A DNA stretch of 44,236 nucleotides from CAYTTR01 sp964440805 (GTDB lineage: Bacteria > Acidobacteriota > Aminicenantia > Aminicenantales > Aminicenantaceae): positions 1-44,236 of the forward strand of contig CAYTTR010000023.1 in assembly GCA_964440805.1 (NCBI GenBank), given 5' to 3'. This document shows, one piece after another, positions 33,389 through 40,818 of the stretch. The notes beneath the pieces are model-generated. The model was given only the letters and a program-made list of their open reading frames with translations. It searched no databases and was not told where the DNA came from. Both the position numbers and the translations under genes were made by a program. Each line of letters opens with the position of its first letter. Position 1 is the stretch's first letter.

Positions 33389-33417
33389 ATAATAGCTACG
33401 GCCTATTTTTTTGTCAA
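33389..33417 (-). promoter_or_regulatory. sigma-70-type promoter of proS
   Basis: Minus strand TTGACA (33412-33417), 17-bp spacer, TATTAT (33389-33394). The -10 box overlaps the ATG at 33390, so that codon is not in the transcript. Transcription would start near 33382, about 20 bp before ATG 33363. Confidence 0.75.
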
Positions 33418-33687
33418 GAAAAGGAAAAACGGAACGCTAATCTTATTATTCAAAACGGCTCTATTCCATTCAGTTAAGATGTTCTCATATCAAATGGTTT
33501 TAAGCCACAAAAAATAGGAAAAACTGAAGATATCCTATAATAATAAAAGGTCTTACAGCCTGGGTTAGTCAAGCTGAGCTTTTTTCACCCTGTATTTCAC
33601 CTTGAGAGGTGATTGACGGTGAACCATATCCTGTGGCAATCTTGTTTTGTCAAATTAGCCAAGACAAAAGAAAAGGAAGCTTTCAGC

Positions 33688-34053
33688 ATGAGCCGTCCTA
33701 CAAAAGAAAAAAGAGTGAATTTTACCAGCATCTCTCTCCCTGAAGAAGGTTTTAATCTGCCTTTACCAATGAACGTGGAAGGGGTTGATTCAGAGGGAAA
33801 TAATTTTAATGAAGAGACAACTCTTTCCTATATAAGTCATTACGGTTCCTCTTTTTGGTTAAGCTGCTCCGTCCCTCTGGGAAAAGAATTAAGACTGAGC
33901 ATCAATCTTCCAACCAAGCTCTCCCGTGACAAACCTTTACAACTAATCATCAGGGGTGAAGTGATATTTATTGAAAAACCTAAGGATGCTTCTGACAGAA
34001 ACCGTATATCTCTCAAATTTAAAAACAAATATATTATCAGTGAAAAACAATGA
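33688..34053 (+). CDS. degenerate PilZ-like protein
   Basis: A 121-residue protein from ATG 33688, preferred for its AAGGAAG 8 bp upstream over a TTG at 33613. The body aligns with the two neighbours at 34344 and 35552: an N-terminal strand (LPLPMNVEGVDSEG), FNEETTLSYISHYGSSFWL, SINLPTKLS, RGEVIFIEKP. This is a PilZ-like beta barrel. The RxxxR motif is missing, but ISxxG partly remains. PilZ proteins normally bind cyclic di-GMP through those motifs, so this paralogue probably does not. First of three paralogues around a response-regulator-like gene. Confidence 0.6.
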   Translation: MSRPTKEKRVNFTSISLPEEGFNLPLPMNVEGVDSEGNNFNEETTLSYISHYGSSFWLSCSVPLGKELRLSINLPTKLSRDKPLQLIIRGEVIFIEKPKDASDRNRISLKFKNKYIISEKQ

Positions 34054-34095
34054 AACTGTTTATTTTGGCGGATTTTTACGCAAATTTGCCGTTAA

Positions 34096-34225
34096 TTTAG
34101 GTTGAAAATAACAAATCTTGTCTATTTAGTCTGTTCGGTCTATTCAGTTTATATAGTTTATTCTGTTGAAATGAGGGGCGAAATGAGTGAGACGAGATAG
34201 ACGGATGAGAGGGGCGAGAAAAGCA
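34096..34225 (+). repeat. 9-bp-periodic hairpin element, copy 2
   Basis: Begins with a block (34096-34133) nearly identical to 36634-36670, including GAAAATAACAAA. Then five 9-bp units (34120-34164; GTCTATTTA, GTCTGTTCG, GTCTATTCA and similar), a loop, a complementary arm (GAGACGAGATAGACG near 34189) and GGCGAGAAAAG (34213-34223). Same order as copies 1 and 3. It lies between the first two PilZ-like genes. Confidence 0.7.
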
Positions 34226-34343
34226 ATTAGCAGGGAATTAGCCGCTTCGGATGATAGTTATAACCAAAAAATCACCCCAAAAATCATCCTAAAAAGCTAT
34301 TGCGGCCCAGGAAATTATCAGGCAAAATTTTTTGTCAAAATAA

Positions 34344-34724
34344 ATGAATTCAAGAAATAATCTCCCTCTTCCCTTCTCTCAAAGCTTTGTTAGGGCTTCT
34401 AAACAAGAACGGTCCTTTGAGCTCTCTCTTCCTGCTTTGGTCTCCGGCCTTGATGCCGGAGGAAGGAAATTTAAGGAAAAAACCATGATTTCTTCCATTA
34501 GCTCCCAATTCACCTCTTTTCATTTAAAGACAAGAGTTACCCTGGGAGCTATCCTCAACTTGACTCTGGACATTCCTAAAACCTTTCTTCTGGAGAAAAA
34601 AATGAGAATGTATCTTTCCGGCCAGGTTAGCCGAGTTCAATACAACAAAAACGGCCAAAAAGACCAGCTTATTAGTTTGCATTTGAAAAATAATTATAAA
34701 ATCCAGCCTTACTTTCCTTCCTAA
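34344..34724 (+). CDS. highly degenerate PilZ-like protein
   Basis: A 126-residue paralogue of the PilZ-like genes at 33688 and 35552. It aligns through RSFELSLPALVSGLDAGG, KFKEKTMISSISSQ, NLTLDIPKT and LSGQVSRVQ. Both cyclic-di-GMP signatures are lost: no RxxxR and no Gly in the second motif (ISSISSQF). The ATG has no Shine-Dalgarno sequence. Any function would be as a binding partner or structural domain, not a nucleotide sensor; it could also be a decaying paralogue, though its frame is open. Confidence 0.55.
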   Translation: MNSRNNLPLPFSQSFVRASKQERSFELSLPALVSGLDAGGRKFKEKTMISSISSQFTSFHLKTRVTLGAILNLTLDIPKTFLLEKKMRMYLSGQVSRVQYNKNGQKDQLISLHLKNNYKIQPYFPS

Positions 34725-34735
34725 TTTTTCTCTGC

Positions 34736-34763
34736 TTGACATTATTCTTTCTATTTATATAAC
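34736..34763 (+). promoter_or_regulatory. promoter of NarL-like regulator
   Basis: TTGACA (34736-34741), 16-bp spacer, TATAAC (34758-34763), just after the stop of the preceding gene. The regulator starts at 34835. Confidence 0.6.
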
Positions 34764-34834
34764 ATAAGGGAAAGTTGAACGGTGATGACTCTTTTGGATC
34801 TAAAAATAAATAAGGGGGGCATGAGGAAAGGTTG

Positions 34835-35527
34835 ATGAAAACCAAAAACAGTTCCTCAATAAAAGAAACATCAAAAATTAAAGTTCTTATTTTTTGTCCA
34901 TCTGAACTAATTCTTTCTGGAATCCTGAAAGTCTTGGAAACAGCCAATGATATTGAAATAAACGGAGTTGAAAAAGGAACAATCGACTCCCTTTTGAATT
35001 CCATCAATAATCTTAAACCTCAGGTAATAATATTTGCCAATTCAGAACCTGTTCCCAATATGAGAGAAATCTGTAAAGCTATAAAAGACTTAAGCAAGGA
35101 AGATAAAAAACACCAGCTTCTCCTTCTGGGAACTATCCCTTCTCATGAAGAAGTAGTTAATCTAATGAACTCCGGCATGAGGGGTTTTTTCGACCTAAAC
35201 GATCATTCCAACCAGCTTGCAGAAGCAATCAGGATTATTCACAGGGGAGAAATCTGGCTTCCCCGAGATAAAATGTCCAGTATTATGGATAGAATAATTT
35301 CAGTCGTAGGCCGGGACCTTAAAGAAAAAACACTCGACCAGCTAACTCCCACAGAATTTCAGGTGTTAAGGCTCATTGGTCAGGGAAAAAGCAATGATGA
35401 AATTGCCCAGGCCATGTTTATAAGCAAAAACACAGTCAGATCTCACATAAAAAGCATTTATGCCAAACTGAACACCCACAGCCGTCTTCAACTGGCTCTT
35501 TATGCCATTAATTCAGCTTTATTTTAA
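34835..35527 (+). CDS. NarL/LuxR-type regulator with degenerate receiver
   Basis: A 230-residue protein. The N-terminal half (about 14-135) has the receiver fold, but the acidic pair is Cys21-Pro22, the phospho-accepting Asp position is Ala68 (PQVIIFANSEP in place of PDVVLLDxxMP) and the conserved Lys is lost. The C-terminal LuxR helix-turn-helix (about 165-225) is standard: LTPTEFQVLRLIGQGKSNDEIA and KNTVRSHIKSIYAKL. It should bind DNA but cannot be switched by phosphorylation in the usual way. Starts at ATG 34835 with GAGG 8 bp upstream. It is flanked by PilZ-like paralogues, so a non-phospho signal, possibly involving cyclic di-GMP, is an attractive but untested idea. Confidence 0.85.
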   Translation: MKTKNSSSIKETSKIKVLIFCPSELILSGILKVLETANDIEINGVEKGTIDSLLNSINNLKPQVIIFANSEPVPNMREICKAIKDLSKEDKKHQLLLLGTIPSHEEVVNLMNSGMRGFFDLNDHSNQLAEAIRIIHRGEIWLPRDKMSSIMDRIISVVGRDLKEKTLDQLTPTEFQVLRLIGQGKSNDEIAQAMFISKNTVRSHIKSIYAKLNTHSRLQLALYAINSALF

Positions 35528-35551
35528 CCTTAAATGAAAAGAGAGGATTCC

Positions 35552-35968
35552 ATGAAGAAAATCGGGAAAGAAAAATCACCCCCATCCCCCCAGCGAAGTA
35601 ACCATGAAAATAATCTAGCCAGTGAGCTGGACAGGAGAAGAGAATGGAGGTTGGCTCTTCCCTTGGCGGCTGAAGTTGAAGGGGTTCTCCCAGATGGACA
35701 GAAATTTAAAGAAAAAACAACCTTGGATAACATAAGCTCCACCGGCGCTTACTTTGATCTTGATTCGGGAGTAACCGTTGGTTCCAGATTGAAGCTGACC
35801 GTTGACCTCCCCTCCAATTTAACTGAAGGCAAAAAAATCCATCTTCAGTTGGAAGGCAAGGCTGTTCGCCTGGAAAAACCGGAGAAATCGGACAAAAAGC
35901 AAGGAGTTGCCCTTCAGTTTGATAAAGAATTCAAATTCATTAATTATAAAGAAAAATCGCAAAATTAA
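35552..35968 (+). CDS. PilZ domain protein with cyclic-di-GMP motifs
   Basis: A 138-residue protein from ATG 35552, with AGAGG 5 bp upstream; an earlier ATG lies at 35534. A charged N-terminal tail leads to LDRRREWRLALPL, which holds the RxxxR motif, and DNISSTGAYFDL matching the (D/N)xSxxG motif. Both signatures needed for cyclic-di-GMP binding are thus present, unlike the two upstream paralogues. Six bp would separate the earlier ATG from the regulator's stop, so they are probably co-transcribed. Partner unknown. Confidence 0.8.
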   Translation: MKKIGKEKSPPSPQRSNHENNLASELDRRREWRLALPLAAEVEGVLPDGQKFKEKTTLDNISSTGAYFDLDSGVTVGSRLKLTVDLPSNLTEGKKIHLQLEGKAVRLEKPEKSDKKQGVALQFDKEFKFINYKEKSQN

Positions 35969-36012
35969 TCCTTTTCTTTCCTGACCACTCTCTATGAATC
36001 CCTGAAAAACAA

Positions 36013-36630
36013 ATGCTTACAGTTGCTCTAACCGGTGGAATAGCCTCAGGTAAATCAGTGGTCACAGAGGTGCTTCATAATCTTGGCTGCTATATACATC
36101 AGGCTGACCAGGCAGCTCATGAACTAATTCAGCCAGGAACCCCTGCCTGGCAGAAAATCAAGGATCATTTTGGCCCTTCTATTCTTAATTCTGACAAGAC
36201 CATAAACCGTAAAAGTTTGGGCCGCCTAGTTTTTGAAAACCCAGAAGAGCGCTCTTTTATGAATAACCTTCTCCATCCATTAGTCATGGAGAAAAAAAAA
36301 GAGCTCATTAACCGGTTTAGAGCAGAAGGCCGATATAAAATTTTCATTTCAGAAGCTGCCTTGACCATAGAATCAGGCTATGCTTCTTTTTTTGATAAAA
36401 TAGTAGTGGTTTATTGTCCAAGAGAAATTCAGTTGAAACGTCTGATCGAAAGGAACCATCTCAGCTTGGAAATGGCCCAGAAAAAACTTCAAAGCCAGAT
36501 GGCACCAGAAAAGAAACTTCCCTTCGCCGATTATATCATCAATACATCAGGCTCCATAGCTTCAACCATTGAACAATCGGAACGTTTATTCAGGCATTTA
36601 ATGATGGATTACATGATGTTATATAAGTAA
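36013..36630 (+). CDS. coaE: dephospho-CoA kinase
   Basis: A 205-residue CoaE, last step of CoA synthesis. Seen: Walker A GGIASGKS (residues 8-15), the QADQAAHELI stretch, GRLVFENPEERSFMNNLLHPLV, and EAALTIESGYASFFDKIVVVYCP followed by an RL-rich lid. The ATG has no recognisable Shine-Dalgarno sequence. It starts 44 bp after the PilZ gene and may be in the same transcript. Confidence 0.95.
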   Translation: MLTVALTGGIASGKSVVTEVLHNLGCYIHQADQAAHELIQPGTPAWQKIKDHFGPSILNSDKTINRKSLGRLVFENPEERSFMNNLLHPLVMEKKKELINRFRAEGRYKIFISEAALTIESGYASFFDKIVVVYCPREIQLKRLIERNHLSLEMAQKKLQSQMAPEKKLPFADYIINTSGSIASTIEQSERLFRHLMMDYMMLYK

Positions 36631-36633
36631 TTT

Positions 36634-36790
36634 TTTAGTTCGAAAATAACAAAGATAGTCTATTTCGTCTTTTTGGTTGAAACTAAAGGCAAGATTGAAA
36701 AGACAAGATAGACGAGATAGACGAGACAGACGAGATGGACGAGATGGACGAGACAGACTAAATGGACGCTCGGGAAAGGCGAGAAAAGAG
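36634..36790 (+). repeat. 9-bp-periodic hairpin element, copy 3
   Basis: Starts with a block nearly identical to 34096-34133. The first arm (GTCTATTTCGTC) faces a second arm of seven 9-bp units at 36707-36769 (GATAGACGA, GACAGACGA, GATGGACGA). GGCGAGAAAAG follows at 36778-36788. It lies between convergent coaE and the deoxyhypusine-synthase-like gene. An open frame across it (36677-36892) is an artefact of the repeats (RRD units). Confidence 0.7.
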
Positions 36791-36882
36791 AAAGACATCT
36801 ATCAGAATGGCGAAAAAACTTTCATTTTTTGCGGGTGGAAAGGCTGGCGTGGAAAATCAGTTAAAACCTTAACAAGTGATAA

Positions 36883-37827
36883 TCAAATCTGAAGGGCTGC
36901 AGCCAGAAGGGGTATCATAATTTCATGGTGCCCGATGAAATAATAACCTTTTCCTTTTCCCCTTAAAGGCCTTTTCACCACATTTTCTTTTGGCCTGTAA
37001 TGAAGATTAAAGTCGAAAACAGCAGTAACAAAATTTTCCAGCTTTGTTCCCCTGTTTCTTATATAAGAGACAGCTTTGAGAAAAATCTCAGGCAGGATAA
37101 CCGCTGATCCAATATTCAGATAAATTCCTCCTCCCTCCAACTTTTCTACAAGGGAACAGAAAAGGAAAAAATCCCTCAAGGAAGTTTTACCCAGGGCCTC
37201 CCCGCTTACTCCGGGATGGAAATGGATAATGTCGGTTCCTATGGCCACATGAACTGTCACTGGAATATTCAAACAAAAGGCATTGAATAAAAGGCTGTGT
37301 TCTTTGTAGGGGAAGTTCTTTTCAGCCATCATTTGGCCTACAGCTTCCCCCAAACCAATATCCTGCCGGAAGCCTTCCTGAATGGCGGTATTCAACATCT
37401 CTCCAGTTTCCTCCACTGCACCAAATCGTCCGTCTCTAATCATTAAAGAAACATCTTCTGAAGTTTTTCCAGCCAAAGCTATTTCGAAATCGTGAATTAT
37501 CCCTGCTCCATTCAGGGTTAAACAGGAAATCCAATCATTCTTCATCAAATCAATAAGTACTGGATTCAACCCAACTTTTATAAGGTGGGCTCCAGAAGCG
37601 AATATGATTGGTTTTTTCTTTTTTCTGCTTGATTTACAAGCATTCACAAACTCTTTGAAATCATGGCCGGCAAGGGTTCGCGGCAGGCTGTCCAGAAACC
37701 GGTTAAATTCGTCTCCTGGCTGGAAAACACGGGCAAAATGAGAAATATCCGCTTTACTCGGCCTTTCCAGAAGAGAAATTGTCTTTAGTTTCCCGGGAAA
37801 AAGAGGTTTTATTTTATAGCGGCTCAT
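36883..37827 (-). CDS. deoxyhypusine-synthase-like protein of unknown function
   Basis: A 314-residue protein of a conserved bacterial family that resembles deoxyhypusine synthase in fold pattern. Seen: ASGAHLIKVGLNPVLIDLM, NGAGIIHDFEIALAGKTSEDV, DGRFGAVEETG, IPVTVHVAIGTDIIHFHP, GGIYLNIGSAVILPE and GHHEIMIPLLAAAL at the end. Bacteria lack hypusine, so the true substrate is unknown; an NAD-using reaction is a reasonable guess. No Shine-Dalgarno sequence is near the ATG. Its 3' end meets the repeat element, and the HU gene lies upstream, same strand, about 125 bp away. Confidence 0.75.
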   Translation of the reverse strand: MSRYKIKPLFPGKLKTISLLERPSKADISHFARVFQPGDEFNRFLDSLPRTLAGHDFKEFVNACKSSRKKKKPIIFASGAHLIKVGLNPVLIDLMKNDWISCLTLNGAGIIHDFEIALAGKTSEDVSLMIRDGRFGAVEETGEMLNTAIQEGFRQDIGLGEAVGQMMAEKNFPYKEHSLLFNAFCLNIPVTVHVAIGTDIIHFHPGVSGEALGKTSLRDFFLFCSLVEKLEGGGIYLNIGSAVILPEIFLKAVSYIRNRGTKLENFVTAVFDFNLHYRPKENVVKRPLRGKGKGYYFIGHHEIMIPLLAAALQI

Positions 37828-37952
37828 AGTATTTATTAAATTTATTCCCCTTCTCTTTTCCTAATAAAAAATTTGGCAATTTTGCTGCAATATAATAATG
37901 AAATTTTTCAAGAGACTTCTATATTTTGAAAGGATTTGTAGTCACTTGGAAA

Positions 37953-38219
37953 TTATATGTTCTTCAATTCCTGACCGGGTCTAAATTTAATCCGGTTTCC
38001 ACCTTCTATTTTAATTTGTTTTTTTCTCCTGATATCCCGGCAGTATCCTGTCTTTTTGGGTACAATTTTAAAGCTGGCAAATCCCCTGATTTCTATTTTT
38101 TCCTCGCTGGCTAAAGCCTCTTTCATGGCACTCAAAATTTTTTCCACCATTAGCAGTGATTTGGCCCTTGAGAAGTCGGAGTTTTTTTCAATAGCTAAAG
38201 CAATATCATTTTTAATCAT
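37953..38219 (-). CDS. HU/IHF-family DNA-binding protein
   Basis: An 88-residue nucleoid protein. The helical N-terminus (MIKNDIALAIEKN) and IEIRGFASFKIVPKK are the HU/IHF pattern, but the canonical Pro-containing arm (RNPxTG) is replaced by basic RDIRRKKQIKI, followed by FRPGQELK. It may therefore bend DNA differently. A good Shine-Dalgarno sequence (AAGGAG) precedes the ATG and a near-consensus promoter lies upstream. Confidence 0.88.
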   Translation of the reverse strand: MIKNDIALAIEKNSDFSRAKSLLMVEKILSAMKEALASEEKIEIRGFASFKIVPKKTGYCRDIRRKKQIKIEGGNRIKFRPGQELKNI

Positions 38220-38251
38220 CCGCTTCTCCTTTTGAATCGATTCATTAAGTA

Positions 38252-38280
38252 TATTTAAATTATTGAAAATTAAAAGTCAA
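38252..38280 (-). promoter_or_regulatory. promoter of HU-like gene
   Basis: Minus strand TTGACT (38275-38280), 17-bp spacer, TAAATA (38252-38257). The gene starts about 32 bp downstream. Confidence 0.55.
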
Positions 38281-38299
38281 GGGAATTATAATAACCAGT

Positions 38300-38623
38300 A
38301 AGCATTTCCAAAACCGTGATCAATGAACCAGAGCATTGGGAGATAGTTTGAGCGATATTGGAGGATTTAGCCTTCACCAATCAACCTTGGAGGGAATCCG
38401 ACGAAGCCGGACGGTGAGTATGTATTGAGCCCGCCACAAGAAATGTTGCGGGATTTGGATTAACACAAAATAAGGTCTATTAGTTCGGGGCTGTCATGCG
38501 GAGTTACGCAACCGCCGACAAGGTTGAGGAGGGAACGGCGTATAAAACCCGACGGGAGCGATAACATCCCCCAATGCTCTGTTCAGCATTTTGTTTTTTA
38601 GCAGCACGGTTTTGGAAACGCTT
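38300..38623. mobile_element. 324-bp element with 19-bp inverted terminal repeats, enclosing copy B
   Basis: The end AAGCATTTCCAAAACCGTG (38300-38318) is the inverted repeat of 38605-38623 with one mismatch in 19. Just inside, AGAGCATTGGG (38330-38340) pairs perfectly with CCCAATGCTCT (38570-38580). No transposase is present, so it would be a non-autonomous element (MITE-like), or an RNA with long terminal stems. I see no clear target-site duplication at the outer edges. Confidence 0.5.
38391..38580 (+). ncRNA. candidate structured RNA or repeat element, copy B
   Basis: Homologous to 25295-25490. Matching hairpins: TCCG (38397-38400)/CGGA (38408-38411); TGCG (38497-38500)/CGCA (38507-38510); CGCCG (38513-38517)/CGGCG (38536-38540); CCC (38548-38550)/GGG (38554-38556). 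An extra stem CCCGCCACA/TGTTGCGGG occurs near 38430. Between copies the third stem keeps pairing while changing (CGCCG with CGGCG here, with TGGCG in copy A). It ends before the nfeD promoter, so it is not the nfeD leader. Confidence 0.6.
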
Positions 38624-38655
38624 CCTAAGAACCAAAATATTCGGGGTAAAAAACA

Positions 38656-38685
38656 TTGACTTTAAACAGGAATCCTTTTTATAAT
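38656..38685 (+). promoter_or_regulatory. promoter of nfeD giving a leaderless transcript
   Basis: TTGACT (38656-38661), 18-bp spacer, TATAAT (38680-38685). The GTG start (38693) is 7 bp downstream, where transcription would begin, and no Shine-Dalgarno sequence fits. Confidence 0.7.
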
Positions 38686-38692
38686 TTAAATA

Positions 38693-39970
38693 GTGAAAAA
38701 AGTATTTTCTTTTTTTCTAATTTTATTCCTGTTAACAGTCTTTGTGGAAGCAACTGTTGTCAAAATCACAGTTGATGCCCCTATTCATCCGGTCACATCC
38801 GAATACATTCAAAAAGCTATTGAGCAGGCTGAAAAAAGACAGGCTCAATTGTTAATCATCTGTCTAAATACTCCGGGCGGACTGGATACTTCCATGAGAA
38901 AAATCATTGAGAGAATTCTCGCATCAAATGTTCCGGTGGCCGCCTATATCACTCCTCACGGAGCAAGAGCAGCTTCAGCTGGATTTTTCATCGGAATGGC
39001 TTGCGATATTTTTATCATGTCTCCAGGAACAAGCACCGGAGCCGCCCACCCTGTAGGCATCTCGGTTACCGGTCAGCAAATGGATGAAACCATGGCTGAA
39101 AAAGTCACTGAAGATGCCGCCTCATACATCCGGACTTTAGCTGAAAAAAGAGGAAGAAATATTAAGCTGGCTGAAGATGCTGTCAAAAAAAGCCTGTCTT
39201 TTACCGAAACAGAAGCTCTGAAGAACAATCTGATAGACCTGGTGGCGACAAATGAGCAAGAGATTTTGGATTACTATCATGGCAAAACCATAGATCGATT
39301 TGACGGCAAAAAGGCCGTCTTGGATTTGAAAGGGAAAGAAATTGTTCATATCCCTCTGACCGGCCGGCAAAAATTTCTGCTGACAATTTCCAACCCAAAC
39401 CTGGCTTACATCCTCCTGATGATAGGACTACTGGGGCTTTATTTCGAATTCGCCAATCCTGGAGCTATCCTTCCCGGAGTATTGGGAGGGATTAGTCTTC
39501 TTTTGGCCATATTTTCTTTCCAGATACTTCCCATTAACTACGTAGGATTAATTCTGATTCTTTTAGCTATCGGATTATTTATTCTGGAAATTAAGATACA
39601 AAGTTACGGGATTCTATCAGCAGGAGGTGTAACTGCCATGTTGATCGGCTCAATTATGCTTATAGACAGTCCTGTGCCTGAATTAAGGCCAAGTCTCAAA
39701 TTCATAATACCTGTAGTAATCGGTTTGTCCATTATCTTTATCTTTCTTATTACAATTGCCATTAGAGCCCATAGCCGTAAAGCAACCACTGGGAGAGAAG
39801 GACTTGCCGGAAAAATAGGATATGCCCAATCCGATCTCAATCCGGAAGGTTTTGTCTTCGTTCATGGTGAACTCTGGAAAGCCGAATCTGATGAACCTCT
39901 TCCCAAAGGAACCAAGGTCAGGGTTATAGAAGTAACCGAGGGATTAAAAATAAAGGTCATTAGAGCTTGA
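38693..39970 (+). CDS. NfeD-family membrane serine protease (long form)
   Basis: A 425-residue NfeD1-type protein. After a signal peptide (residues 1-20, confirming the GTG start) comes a ClpP-class protease domain (about 22-220) with NTPGG, catalytic Ser in GARAASAGFF, and the KVTEDAASYIR helix holding the candidate Lys. Then four to five hydrophobic segments (about 235-365) and a C-terminal OB-type NfeD domain (about 370-425, GLAGKIGYAQSDL). Family members cleave the hydrophobic C-terminus of partner stomatins. The slipin gene lies 92 bp downstream, the classical NfeD-slipin pair. Confidence 0.92.
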   Translation: MKKVFSFFLILFLLTVFVEATVVKITVDAPIHPVTSEYIQKAIEQAEKRQAQLLIICLNTPGGLDTSMRKIIERILASNVPVAAYITPHGARAASAGFFIGMACDIFIMSPGTSTGAAHPVGISVTGQQMDETMAEKVTEDAASYIRTLAEKRGRNIKLAEDAVKKSLSFTETEALKNNLIDLVATNEQEILDYYHGKTIDRFDGKKAVLDLKGKEIVHIPLTGRQKFLLTISNPNLAYILLMIGLLGLYFEFANPGAILPGVLGGISLLLAIFSFQILPINYVGLILILLAIGLFILEIKIQSYGILSAGGVTAMLIGSIMLIDSPVPELRPSLKFIIPVVIGLSIIFIFLITIAIRAHSRKATTGREGLAGKIGYAQSDLNPEGFVFVHGELWKAESDEPLPKGTKVRVIEVTEGLKIKVIRA

Positions 39971-39985
39971 ATTGTTTTCAAGGAT

Positions 39986-40003
39986 TTATCCTGGATTATT
40001 CAT
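39986..40003 (-). repeat. 18-bp dispersed motif, copy 4
   Basis: TTATCCTGGATTATTCAT, complement of the motif, in the gap between nfeD and the slipin gene. On the minus strand GGTATC lies upstream of it at about 30 bp, as in copy 1. Confidence 0.55.
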
Positions 40004-40062
40004 AAATCAGTTTTTATGGATGATCGATACCAGGAAAAATATAAGACAAAGAGGAGGTTGAA

Positions 40063-40815
40063 ATGATTACTTTTCCGGTCATTGTGGCAGCTCTAATTGT
40101 TCTCTACCTGATGAATGCTATTAAAATTTTGAGAGAATACGAAAGAGGGGTTATCTTCAGACTGGGAAGGGTTCTGGCCAAACCAAAAGGTCCCGGGTTT
40201 ATCTTTGTTTTCCCTCCCATTGACCGCATGATCAGGGTAAGCCTAAGGATTGTGGTTATGGACATTCCAGCCCAAGATGTCATAACCAGAGACAATGTCA
40301 CGGTCAAGGTGAATGCAGTTGTCTATTTCCGGGTTATGGATCCCCAGAAAGCGGTGGTTGAAGTCCAGGACTTTCTCTACGCTACTTCTCAATTGGCCCA
40401 GACAACTCTGCGCAGTGTCCTTGGAGAGGTGGATCTGGATGAGCTGCTGTCAGAACGGGAAAAATTAAACGCTCAACTGCAAAAAATCATTGACTTGCAC
40501 ACTGATCCCTGGGGAGTCAAAGTTCAACTTGTGGAAATGAAGCATGTTGACCTGCCGGAAAATATGGTCAGGGCTATCGCCAAACAAGCAGAAGCTGAAA
40601 GGGAAAGAAGAGCCAAAATCATCCACGCTCAAGGAGAATTCCAGGCAGCTGGCAAACTCCTGGAAGCAGCAGATATCATATCTAAAAATGCTCAAGCCTT
40701 ACAACTCCGGTTTCTGGGAACCCTGTCCGAAATTGCCAGTGAAAAAAATTCGACCATTGTTTTTCCTGTTCCTCTGGAAATGCTCAAGGCTTTTAATACT
40801 CAAGAGAAAAAATAA
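40063..40815 (+). CDS. slipin (SPFH/stomatin-family protein)
   Basis: A 250-residue slipin. One N-terminal membrane segment (about 3-18), then the SPFH domain: LREYERGVIFRLGR, PGFIFVFPPIDRM, DIPAQDVITRDNVTVKVNAVVYFRV, then the coiled-coil AIAKQAEAERERRAKIIHAQGEFQAA. It is the likely NfeD substrate and would form oligomeric membrane microdomains. It has a strong GAGGAGGT Shine-Dalgarno sequence. Length is normal. Confidence 0.95.
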   Translation: MITFPVIVAALIVLYLMNAIKILREYERGVIFRLGRVLAKPKGPGFIFVFPPIDRMIRVSLRIVVMDIPAQDVITRDNVTVKVNAVVYFRVMDPQKAVVEVQDFLYATSQLAQTTLRSVLGEVDLDELLSEREKLNAQLQKIIDLHTDPWGVKVQLVEMKHVDLPENMVRAIAKQAEAERERRAKIIHAQGEFQAAGKLLEAADIISKNAQALQLRFLGTLSEIASEKNSTIVFPVPLEMLKAFNTQEKK

Positions 40816-40818
40816 ATC

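Larger units (their letters stand above)
38220..38692. other. intergenic region between HU gene and nfeD
   Basis: 473 bp containing the HU promoter (38252-38280), the 324-bp element copy B with its terminal inverted repeats (38300-38623), and the nfeD promoter (38656-38685). No protein-coding frame stands out. Confidence 0.7.

Noticed and set aside
33613..33687. N-terminal extension of the first PilZ-like gene from a TTG
   Set aside because: The ATG at 33688 has a good Shine-Dalgarno sequence; the extension shows no similarity to the paralogues.
36677..36892. Open frame rich in RRD units on the plus strand
   Set aside because: It is the translation of the 9-bp repeats of hairpin copy 3, without a ribosome-binding site, and reads into the end of the neighbouring gene.
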